From Bacteroidota bacterium (lineage in GTDB: Bacteria > Bacteroidota > Bacteroidia > NS11-12g > UBA9320), in contig CANMPY010000071.1 of assembly GCA_947499775.1 (NCBI GenBank), positions 1-7,982 on the forward strand: a stretch of 7,982 nucleotides of DNA, written 5' to 3'. Below are positions 1-5,699 of this stretch, piece by piece. A program made the translations under genes and the position numbers. How positions within the stretch are numbered: position 1 is the stretch's first letter; every line of letters starts with the position of its first letter. The notes beneath the pieces were generated by a model, which ran no database searches, had not been told where the DNA came from, and worked only from the letters and a program-made list of their open reading frames with translations.

Positions 1-506
1 AGGGTATGTGCAATAAATATACACCTTGTTTTTGGTGTTACAGCCTTTCTCATCATCTCAACATCAATATTGTAGGTAACCAGATTAACATCAACAAATA
101 CGGGGATTAAACCGTATTGAATTATAGGGGTTACTGTTGCAGGAAAACCTGCTGCAACTGATATTACTTCATCTCCAGCTTTTAGACGCTTAGCACCCAA
201 TGTTTCAGAAGTTAATGCAGCAAATGCCAATAAATTGGCAGATGAGCCTGAATTAGTAAGTAATACATGATTTAAATTTAAGAAATCTGCAATCTTTTCC
301 GCAAATTCTTCAGAATACCTTCCTTCAGTTAGCCAAAAATCTAAAGAAGCTTCAACGGCATTAATTAATTCTTGCTCATTAAAGACCCTTCCGGCGTAAT
401 TCAATCGCGTTTTGCCGGGAATAAATTCAAGATTTGCAAATTTCGCATCGTAATATTCCAGCGTTTTTTCTAATATTTCTTGTCTTATTTCATTAGGATG
501 CCTCAT
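1..506 (-). CDS. rfbH: CDP-4-keto-6-deoxyglucose 3-dehydratase, RfbH/DdhC-type (partial, N-terminal part)
   Basis: This is the N-terminal ~168 residues of a PLP/PMP-dependent DegT/DnrJ/EryC1-fold enzyme; the rest lies beyond the left edge. My reading begins MRHPNEIRQEIL and includes the RfbH-like stretches FWLTEGRYSEEF, LLTNSGSSANLLAFAALTS, GDEVISVAAGFPATVTPII and VFVDVNLVTYNID. In this family the enzyme works with an iron-sulfur reductase to remove the C3 hydroxyl of CDP-4-keto-6-deoxyglucose, and RfbH members carry His instead of the usual PLP-binding Lys. That residue lies outside the window and cannot be checked. The ATG at 504-506 is the only reasonable start, because an in-frame TAA lies two codons upstream. 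It starts 15 bp after the rfbG stop, with an A/T-only spacer except for one G and no Shine-Dalgarno motif. Placement directly after rfbF and rfbG strongly supports the assignment. Confidence 0.93.
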   Translation of the reverse strand, partial: MRHPNEIRQEILEKTLEYYDAKFANLEFIPGKTRLNYAGRVFNEQELINAVEASLDFWLTEGRYSEEFAEKIADFLNLNHVLLTNSGSSANLLAFAALTSETLGAKRLKAGDEVISVAAGFPATVTPIIQYGLIPVFVDVNLVTYNIDVEMMRKAVTPKTRCIFIAHT

Positions 507-521
507 TACTTAATATTATTT

Positions 522-1604
522 TTACTTAAAAAAAAAATCGTTTATCTGGTCTCTACATACCTTTTCCAAAGTTTCTTTTCTTTTATAGGATTGATTGAAT
601 TTTACAATGGTTTCTAAGGTTTTCTCAACAGACCATTTAGGATACCATTGCAATCTAGTCTTAGCCTTTGAACAATCTAATTTGAGATAGGTTGCTTCAT
701 GGAGTTGTGGGGTTGGATCAATCTCATAAGTAGCACCTTCCCCCCATAACGTACATAATTTTTTGATAATCCATTCTACATCTTTGGCATCAGAATCATC
801 AGACCCAAAATTCCACCCTTCCGAAAAAGATGCACCTTCCTTTAATAGTTTTTCACATAAGGTTAAATATCCTGCGATTGGTTCTAATACATGTTGCCAA
901 GGTCGGATAGCCTTTGGATTCCTAATCTTTACACTTTCTCCTTTCGATATAGCCCTTATAAAATCAGGAATTAACCTGTCTTCAGCATAATCACCTCCAC
1001 CAATTACATTTCCTGCCCGTGCCGAAGCCACAGCAACCCCATGTTTCGAATAATATGAAGGATTAAAAAATGAACTTCTAAATGAAGCTGTTACCAGCTC
1101 TGAACAACTCTTACTGTTTGAATAAGGGTCATATCCGCCCATAGTTTCATTTTCTCTGTACCCCCAAACCCATTCTTTATTTTCGTAACATTTATCAGAG
1201 GTTACATTGAGTAAAACTTTAACACTTTTTGTATGTCTAACTGCTTCAAATAAATTTACAGTCCCCATTACATTGGTTTCATATGTTTCTCTTGGTGTTT
1301 TATAAGATTCTCTTACTAAAGGTTGGGCCGCCATATGAATCACAATATCAGGCTGTACATCATGCATAGTATTCAAAAGAAAATCGTAATTTCTAATATC
1401 ACCAATTGTAGATTTGACAAGACCATCAACCCCGGCAATATTATACAGACTGGGTGTTGTGTTAGGTACTAAAGCGTACCCATAAACTTTTGCACCTAAT
1501 TCATGTAAAAGAATTGACAACCAGGAACCCTTGAACCCGGTATGGCCGGTTAAGAATATTTTTTTGCCCTGATAAATTCCTCCAAATAGATTTATTATTT
1601 CCAT
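522..1604 (-). CDS. rfbG: CDP-glucose 4,6-dehydratase
   Basis: Extended short-chain dehydrogenase/reductase that converts CDP-D-glucose to CDP-4-keto-6-deoxy-D-glucose using bound NAD, in the cytoplasm. Counted from the ATG at 1604 (360 aa, close to the usual ~359), the nucleotide-binding loop GHTGFKG is at residues 20-26, followed by SWLSILL, which is typical of RfbG. The TSDKCYEN segment is at 135-142 and the catalytic YSNSK (Tyr161, Lys165) follows. Further RfbG-like stretches are ARAGNVIGGGDYAEDRLIPD and RNPKAIRPWQHVLEP. A TTG codon at 1611-1613 would add three residues (MDE); I prefer the ATG. The start overlaps the rfbF stop by 10 bp, indicating co-translation. The last codons contain a run of ten T (plus-strand A at 528-537), which gives FFF just before the final Lys. 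Substrate is assigned from motifs plus the rfbF/rfbH neighbours. Confidence 0.96.
   Translation of the reverse strand: MEIINLFGGIYQGKKIFLTGHTGFKGSWLSILLHELGAKVYGYALVPNTTPSLYNIAGVDGLVKSTIGDIRNYDFLLNTMHDVQPDIVIHMAAQPLVRESYKTPRETYETNVMGTVNLFEAVRHTKSVKVLLNVTSDKCYENKEWVWGYRENETMGGYDPYSNSKSCSELVTASFRSSFFNPSYYSKHGVAVASARAGNVIGGGDYAEDRLIPDFIRAISKGESVKIRNPKAIRPWQHVLEPIAGYLTLCEKLLKEGASFSEGWNFGSDDSDAKDVEWIIKKLCTLWGEGATYEIDPTPQLHEATYLKLDCSKAKTRLQWYPKWSVEKTLETIVKFNQSYKRKETLEKVCRDQINDFFFK
528..537 (-). repeat. Ten-base homopolymer inside the 3' end of rfbG
   Basis: A run of ten A on the plus strand (ten T in the coding strand) encodes Phe-Phe-Phe immediately before the last Lys and TAA of rfbG. Runs of this length can slip. 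Losing one T would make rfbG read on for several codons to a TAA whose last two bases overlap nothing but directly abut the rfbH ATG (sequence TAATG); gaining one T would end it at once. Either change only alters the extreme C-terminus, so a strong phase-variation effect is unlikely. Confidence 0.6.
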
Positions 1605-2368
1605 TTCATCCAAGGGGCTTTATTTTGTTCTATCATTTCTTCAAGCTGAGTTTTATCTCTAAGTGTATCCATTGGCTTCCAAAAACCTCTGTGTTTAAAA
1701 GAAATCAATTGTTGGTCTGAAGCAAGTTTCTCTAGTGGTTCCTTTTCAAAAATGCTTTTATCATCAGATATATAATCTAATACTTCCGGTTGGCAAACAA
1801 AGAATCCTCCATTAATCCATGAACCATCCCCTTTGGGTTTTTCCTGAAATGTCTGAACTAAATCATTCTTATCAATAATAAGTGAACCAAATCTGCCTTC
1901 AGGTTGTACAGAGGTCATACTTATAAGTTTTCCATGTGATTGATGAAATTCAAATAATTGCCTAATATCAACATCCCCAACACCATCACCATAAGTAAGC
2001 ATAAAAGGTTCATTATTAATATAATCTTTTACCCTCTTGATTCTACCTCCTGTCATGGTTTCTGCACCCGTATCAACCAGAGTTACAATCCATGGTTCAG
2101 CATTATTTCTATGGTATTCAATTTTATTATTAGTCATATCTACCGTCATATCAGCCATGTGACGATAGTAATTTGCAAAATATTCTTTAATTAAATATCC
2201 TTTATAACCGCACAGGATAATAAATTCATTGAAGCCGTAATAGGAATAAATTTTCATAATATGCCAAAGAATAGGTTTTCCTCCAATTTCGACCATTGGC
2301 TTAGGCTTTAGTGAAGTTTCTTCTGATAGTCTGGAGCCTAATCCTCCTGCAAGAATAAGTACTTTCAT
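1595..2368 (-). CDS. rfbF: Glucose-1-phosphate cytidylyltransferase
   Basis: Makes CDP-D-glucose from CTP and alpha-D-glucose-1-phosphate, the entry step to CDP-linked 6-deoxy and 3,6-dideoxy sugars. The 257-residue length equals the usual length of RfbF. The sugar-nucleotidyltransferase signature is AGGLGSRLSEETSLKPKPM at residues 7-25, with the expected Arg13 and Lys23. Next come IGGKPILWHIMKIY (28-41), the metal-binding TYGDGVGDVD (125-134), FQEKPKGDGSWINGGFF (174-190) and the RfbF-typical tail GFWKPMDTLRD (228-238) ending in APWMKW. These are characteristic of the CTP-specific RfbF group rather than the dTTP-specific RmlA group. The ATG overlaps the stop of the preceding HAD phosphatase gene in an ATGA arrangement (2365-2368), and its own stop overlaps rfbG, so it is translationally coupled on both sides. 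The upstream region is A-rich without a clear Shine-Dalgarno motif. Confidence 0.97.
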   Translation of the reverse strand: MKVLILAGGLGSRLSEETSLKPKPMVEIGGKPILWHIMKIYSYYGFNEFIILCGYKGYLIKEYFANYYRHMADMTVDMTNNKIEYHRNNAEPWIVTLVDTGAETMTGGRIKRVKDYINNEPFMLTYGDGVGDVDIRQLFEFHQSHGKLISMTSVQPEGRFGSLIIDKNDLVQTFQEKPKGDGSWINGGFFVCQPEVLDYISDDKSIFEKEPLEKLASDQQLISFKHRGFWKPMDTLRDKTQLEEMIEQNKAPWMKWK

Positions 2369-3006
2369 ATTGTTTTAATTAAATTCAATGGTGAAAATGC
2401 GGGTATATAATTAGAGCAAATATTTTTAAGTTCAGGATTATTGTACCCTATAAATGTTATTCCATTATCTTTAGCGGCATCATAATCATTTATAGAATCC
2501 CCTATTAATATAACTTCTTCCTTTTTTAAACTTGAATCCTGAAGAATAAATCGGACTAATTCCTTTTTAGGAGTCGGAGAACCATTAATAGTTTTAAAAT
2601 ATTGATCAATTTGAAGTATGCCACATAGGTGCCTAAGTTCATTTTCATCTGAACCTGAAACTACGTGCATCAAAATATTATTGTAATTAGATTTGATAAA
2701 ATTCAAAGAATCCGGAATTAATAAATCAGGATTAACCAATAAACTTCTCATTATTTCGGAAAATGACTTAGCAAGGTTTTGTATTCGTTCATCAGATACT
2801 TGTTCTTTTAATATCTGTTCAAAAAAATAACGAAACTTTACATAACGGGACAAGCCCCCATTTGCCCTGTGGAATAATATCAGTTTATCAACTTGTTCTT
2901 TCGGATATTTTGCTAAAACCCTCTCAAATCCTAATTCACGAACGGCATTTGAATCCATTAATACACCATCAAAATCCCATAAAATGGTCTTGAAATTATT
3001 TAACAT
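2365..3006 (-). CDS. HAD-family hydrolase, probable sugar or sugar-acid phosphatase
   Basis: A 213-residue haloacid dehalogenase-superfamily protein with all four motifs, numbered from the ATG at 3006. Motif I is WDFDGVLMDS (nucleophile Asp11, general acid Asp13), motif II is the Ser in VVSGS (Ser117), motif III is Lys in PTPKKEL (147-148), and motif IV is GDSINDYDAA (169-178). A helical cap of about 70-80 residues between motifs I and II places it near the beta-phosphoglucomutase/phosphoglycolate phosphatase group, unlike KdsC, which lacks such a cap. Upstream TTG at 3010-3012 is a possible start adding two residues. The start overlaps the cytidylyltransferase gene by 11 bp and the stop overlaps rfbF by 4 bp. 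From its position I infer that it dephosphorylates an intermediate of the sugar-acid branch encoded just upstream. The substrate cannot be read from the sequence. Confidence 0.85.
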   Translation of the reverse strand: MLNNFKTILWDFDGVLMDSNAVRELGFERVLAKYPKEQVDKLILFHRANGGLSRYVKFRYFFEQILKEQVSDERIQNLAKSFSEIMRSLLVNPDLLIPDSLNFIKSNYNNILMHVVSGSDENELRHLCGILQIDQYFKTINGSPTPKKELVRFILQDSSLKKEEVILIGDSINDYDAAKDNGITFIGYNNPELKNICSNYIPAFSPLNLIKTI

Positions 3007-3724
3007 TTCCAATTCTTTCTAATACTTTTTCTACATCCTCTGGGTTATCAATTGGAATAGAATCTTTTGACATTTTAATCATCTGTACTTCATAGCCCAT
3101 TTCTAAAAAACGAAGTATTTCAATATCCTCCTCAGCTTCAAAAGTGGTTTTTATATCCATATTTTTAAATGCTATAAGTGCTTCTTTTGGGAAGGCATAA
3201 ATGCAAACCTGACGATACCCGAAATTGAACATATTTTTTTTATTCCCTGGAATTGATGCCCTTGACATATAGAGTAGCCGGCCATCAGGCCTTAAAACAA
3301 CTTTGGGTACTGATACACTTTTATAATCAGATTCATTGGCAATATCACAATACCCATTCAATATAGTTCCATTAATTTGTTTCAAGATATTTATTAATAT
3401 CGTAATATCATCCGGGTTTAAAACAGGTTCATCTCCTTGCACATTAATATAATAATCCGCTTCAATTTGTAAGGCAACTTCTGCAATTCTATCGGTTCCT
3501 GTAAGACAATTATCACTGGTTAATATTACTTGAATTCCAAAATTTTCACAATGAGTTACAATGCGTTCATCTTCAGTAGCCACATATATTTTTTCTATAG
3601 GATAAACTTTGGCACATTGTTCAAAAACCCTTTGAATCATGCTTTTTCCTGCGAGGTCAATTAATGGCTTTCCAGGAAAACGCGTTGATTTATATCTTGC
3701 CGGAATAACAAGGATAGTTTTCAT
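2996..3724 (-). CDS. KdsB-like CMP-sugar-acid synthetase (3-deoxy-ulosonate cytidylyltransferase family)
   Basis: A 242-residue cytoplasmic cytidylyltransferase that, by family, activates a 2-keto-3-deoxy sugar acid with CTP to give the CMP-sugar. Visible motifs are IPARYKSTRFPGKPL at 7-21, TGTDRIAEV at 75-83, the metal-binding VQGDEP at 95-100 (Asp98), SRASIP at 154-159 and PIDNPEDVEKV near the end (Asp226). Length is normal for KdsB (~245-250). Two positions that I recall as Kdo-contacting in Kdo-specific KdsB differ: the His of the HLGIYGY-type motif is Gln172 in RQVCIYAF, and the Gln of the LEQLR-type motif is Ile203 in IEILR. The true substrate may therefore be a different ulosonic acid. 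The stop overlaps the HAD gene, and only 3 bp separate the start from the aldolase stop. A housekeeping kdsB for lipid A core would be expected elsewhere in the genome. It could still be an ordinary second KdsB, but I find this less likely given its neighbours. Confidence 0.88.
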   Translation of the reverse strand: MKTILVIPARYKSTRFPGKPLIDLAGKSMIQRVFEQCAKVYPIEKIYVATEDERIVTHCENFGIQVILTSDNCLTGTDRIAEVALQIEADYYINVQGDEPVLNPDDITILINILKQINGTILNGYCDIANESDYKSVSVPKVVLRPDGRLLYMSRASIPGNKKNMFNFGYRQVCIYAFPKEALIAFKNMDIKTTFEAEEDIEILRFLEMGYEVQMIKMSKDSIPIDNPEDVEKVLERIGNVK

Positions 3725-3727
3725 AGG

Positions 3728-5263
3728 TCAATTAAGCTTATCATAGATTGAACCAACAACAATGTTTTTGTATCTTGTGGGAGTAAGAGACGAGAGTATC
3801 AACCCTCTTTTTCTCGCATCACTAAAAAGTAAGTCATTTTCAATAAAAAGTTCCTGTTCCTTTGCCCCGACTTTGCTATCTCCATATCCATCATAACCGG
3901 AAATGAAAATTTCTTCTACACCTAGTTCTATGGCTGTTTGGATAGCCAAACTTGTGTGGGAATCTTTTACAACTGTTGTGTAATTTACATCTGCTAATTC
4001 GAAGGTATATTTGATTATTTTTTCTGGCACATAAGTTCCCATTTTTCTGGGATATGGAGGTAAAATACAGGTTCCATTGAAAGAATCAAATTTATTAAAT
4101 ACCGAAGTTAATCGTTGGCCTTCATTACCAGCAAGGCAATAATACTGGTCTACATTTAAACTAGAATATGGAAGAGAATTTCGGGAACTTGCATGAATTA
4201 GACATATATCATTACGTTGTTCAATAAATAGTTTTATTGCAGTTGCATGGTCTTTAGCTGTTGGCCCCCCGCCAATAATGACTGCCTTTTTTATCTTCTT
4301 TTTCGAATTAAAAATAGGGAAACGTTGGTTATCTTCCATGCCAGCTTTTTTATTATGCAAGGCTCTGATAATGCTATTGAATGAATAGTACCTTTTGCCT
4401 ACCCAATCCATTACTTCCTTTTGAGGTAAAGAATTTGCTCCGGATACCATATATGGTAAATTGGTTCCCCATTCATGCATTGAATGCAGTTTTGAAAATA
4501 CATCTACCACATTAGAAAGTGCATTAAAATCAAATTCTAACTTTCCTTTAGCATTTAAAGCGGTTAAAAGTAATTCAGTTTTTAAATTGCCCGCACCCCT
4601 GCCCATCCCTGTTACAGTTGCATCTACAATGTCTGCACCACATTCAATAGCTGTTAAAGTATTGATTAAAGCCAGCTCCAAGTTATTATGCCCATGAAAA
4701 CCAATTTTCACATTTGTTTGAGATTTCACAAGATCATAAGTGTATTTTACATCATTTGGGTAAATTCCTCCATAAGAATCAACCATATAAAAGTAATCAG
4801 CTATTCCATTTACTTCTTTTATTTGTGTTAAGAATTCTTTTTCATCTGGCCATTTGGACATGTACATTACATTGAACCCTATTTCAAATCCCAGTTTTTT
4901 TATAGTTGCAGCTAATATTAATGCTCTTTTAAAATTTTTAGGATCAATAGCAATTCTGACCATATGAATTAGTCCAATACATGGCCTAAGTAAAGCATCA
5001 ATATTTTCTGGCCTAACATCTTTTTCATCAAGTATAATAACCAGTTTTTTATTCGAAATACTTTTTAAACCTTCAATTACATAAACCGGACAATAAAAAT
5101 ATTCCCCTAAATATCCTTTCATAGAGTTAGAACGGTACCCAATCTCTAAATATTCGACAGGTAAACTATTGAATGACTTAATATAAGTATTTACTAATTC
5201 CTTACTGAAGTCCCAATTTGTATAATATCCTCCGTCTCTTAATGTGCAGTCTAATATTTTCAT
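3728..5263 (-). CDS. DRE-TIM metallolyase, 4-hydroxy-2-oxovalerate-aldolase-like, with an extra C-terminal Rossmann-like domain
   Basis: A 511-residue two-part protein. Residues 1-300 form an HMGL-like TIM barrel with the signature LDCTLRDGGYYTNWDF (4-19; catalytic Arg9, metal ligand Asp10), metal-binding HGHNN (His190, His192) and the glycine-rich GMGRGAGN (219-226). Characterised relatives such as DmpG/BphI join pyruvate to an aldehyde, or cleave the product, with a divalent metal. The catalytic His that follows the RDG motif in those enzymes is Tyr13 here, typical of a family branch whose reaction, as far as I know, is unassigned. Residues ~325-511 replace the usual C-terminal region. They begin with KAVIIGGGPTAKD, a GxGPS-like loop, and later show EEIFISGYDGYG, recalling DUF115/MptE-like or GT42 sialyltransferase-type folds; this resemblance is tentative. 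Directly upstream of the KdsB-like and HAD genes, it most plausibly builds the carbon chain of a 3-deoxy-2-keto sugar acid. That role is inferred. Confidence 0.8.
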   Translation of the reverse strand: MKILDCTLRDGGYYTNWDFSKELVNTYIKSFNSLPVEYLEIGYRSNSMKGYLGEYFYCPVYVIEGLKSISNKKLVIILDEKDVRPENIDALLRPCIGLIHMVRIAIDPKNFKRALILAATIKKLGFEIGFNVMYMSKWPDEKEFLTQIKEVNGIADYFYMVDSYGGIYPNDVKYTYDLVKSQTNVKIGFHGHNNLELALINTLTAIECGADIVDATVTGMGRGAGNLKTELLLTALNAKGKLEFDFNALSNVVDVFSKLHSMHEWGTNLPYMVSGANSLPQKEVMDWVGKRYYSFNSIIRALHNKKAGMEDNQRFPIFNSKKKIKKAVIIGGGPTAKDHATAIKLFIEQRNDICLIHASSRNSLPYSSLNVDQYYCLAGNEGQRLTSVFNKFDSFNGTCILPPYPRKMGTYVPEKIIKYTFELADVNYTTVVKDSHTSLAIQTAIELGVEEIFISGYDGYGDSKVGAKEQELFIENDLLFSDARKRGLILSSLTPTRYKNIVVGSIYDKLN

Positions 5264-5285
5264 TTAGTAAACTATTAAGATTAAT

Positions 5286-5495
5286 TTATATTTCCTTGTA
5301 CCAGTCCAGGCTTTTTTTCAATCCCTGATTTACATCAACGGATGGAGAATAGTTTAAATATTTTTTGGCTAGACTTATATCCGCGAGGCTTTGAAGGATA
5401 TCGCCTTTTCGATGTTCTCCATAAATGGCATTAACACTGCAATTGGATATTTTTTTTATGGTTTCCCAAATCACTGTTAAAGTTGTAGTGTTTTC
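5286..5495 (-). pseudogene. C-terminal remnant of a nucleotide-sugar epimerase (extended SDR)
   Basis: About 69 codons matching the last fifth of an NAD-dependent UDP-sugar epimerase, ending in a normal TAA. The readable part runs from ENTTTLTVIW through GEHRKGDILQSLADI and YSPSVDVNQGLKKSLDWYKE. It aligns with residues ~247-313 of the complete epimerase at 6889-7848 (GNTTNLNELW, GPNRIGDIFYSLADI, INEGLRETVKWF) at roughly 40 percent identity by eye. It is therefore a divergent relative, not a fresh duplicate. Homology extends upstream past the only candidate start (GTG at 5472-5474) and stops at an in-frame TAA at 5496-5498. The N-terminal Rossmann domain and catalytic YxxxK are absent, so it should have no enzyme activity. 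It lies 22 bp before the aldolase start, and probably marks an epimerase once heading this operon that was lost by deletion or insertion. Confidence 0.82.
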
Positions 5496-5664
5496 TTAAA
5501 CATGGCATGGCAGGGGAGAGGTGGCGTGTTTGTCAGTGTATTAATTTTTAGATTTATGGCACCTTGCTAAAATTTTTAATGATTGAAATAGGCTATGGTG
5601 ATTGATGATTTTATATATATTCGTTACTATTAAAATTTTGGGTCTAAATGATATTTTTTACAAA

Positions 5665-5699
5665 TTACGCTCCAAGGCGTAACGCCTTTAGGCGTAACG
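5665..5699. repeat. Cluster of GCGTAA direct and inverted repeats at the 3' end of the ATPase gene
   Basis: The 10-mer AGGCGTAACG occurs twice 15 bp apart (5675-5684 and 5690-5699). TTACGC (5665-5670) and GCGTAA (5677-5682) form a perfect 6-bp stem with a 6-base loop. GTAACGCC and GGCGTAAC (5679-5686, 5691-5698) form a second, overlapping stem with one A-A mismatch and a TTTA loop that contains the ATPase stop codon. The two hairpins are mutually exclusive. It may act as a terminator for the ATPase transcript or be a REP-like intergenic repeat, but no long T-run follows on the minus strand. The remaining gap up to the epimerase remnant (5496-5664) holds no gene or convincing promoter that I can see; it contains one GC-rich island near 5503-5528. 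Confidence 0.6.

Noticed and set aside
528..537. Phase-variable switch for rfbG
   Set aside because: The homopolymer is in the last codons, so slippage would change only the extreme C-terminus and would not switch the gene off.
2365..3006. KdsC-type Kdo-8-phosphate phosphatase
   Set aside because: The protein has a helical cap of about 70-80 residues between motifs I and II; KdsC enzymes are shorter and lack such a cap.
4461..4697. Open frame of 78 codons on the plus strand
   Set aside because: Lies wholly inside the metal-site region of the aldolase gene, has no recognisable motif, and is a shadow of the real minus-strand gene. The other plus-strand frames at 763-990, 1958-2194 and 6349-6567 were dropped for the same reason.
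5286..5474. A functional 62-residue protein starting at GTG
   Set aside because: Homology to epimerases continues upstream of that GTG and the Rossmann and catalytic regions are missing, so a decayed fragment explains it better.
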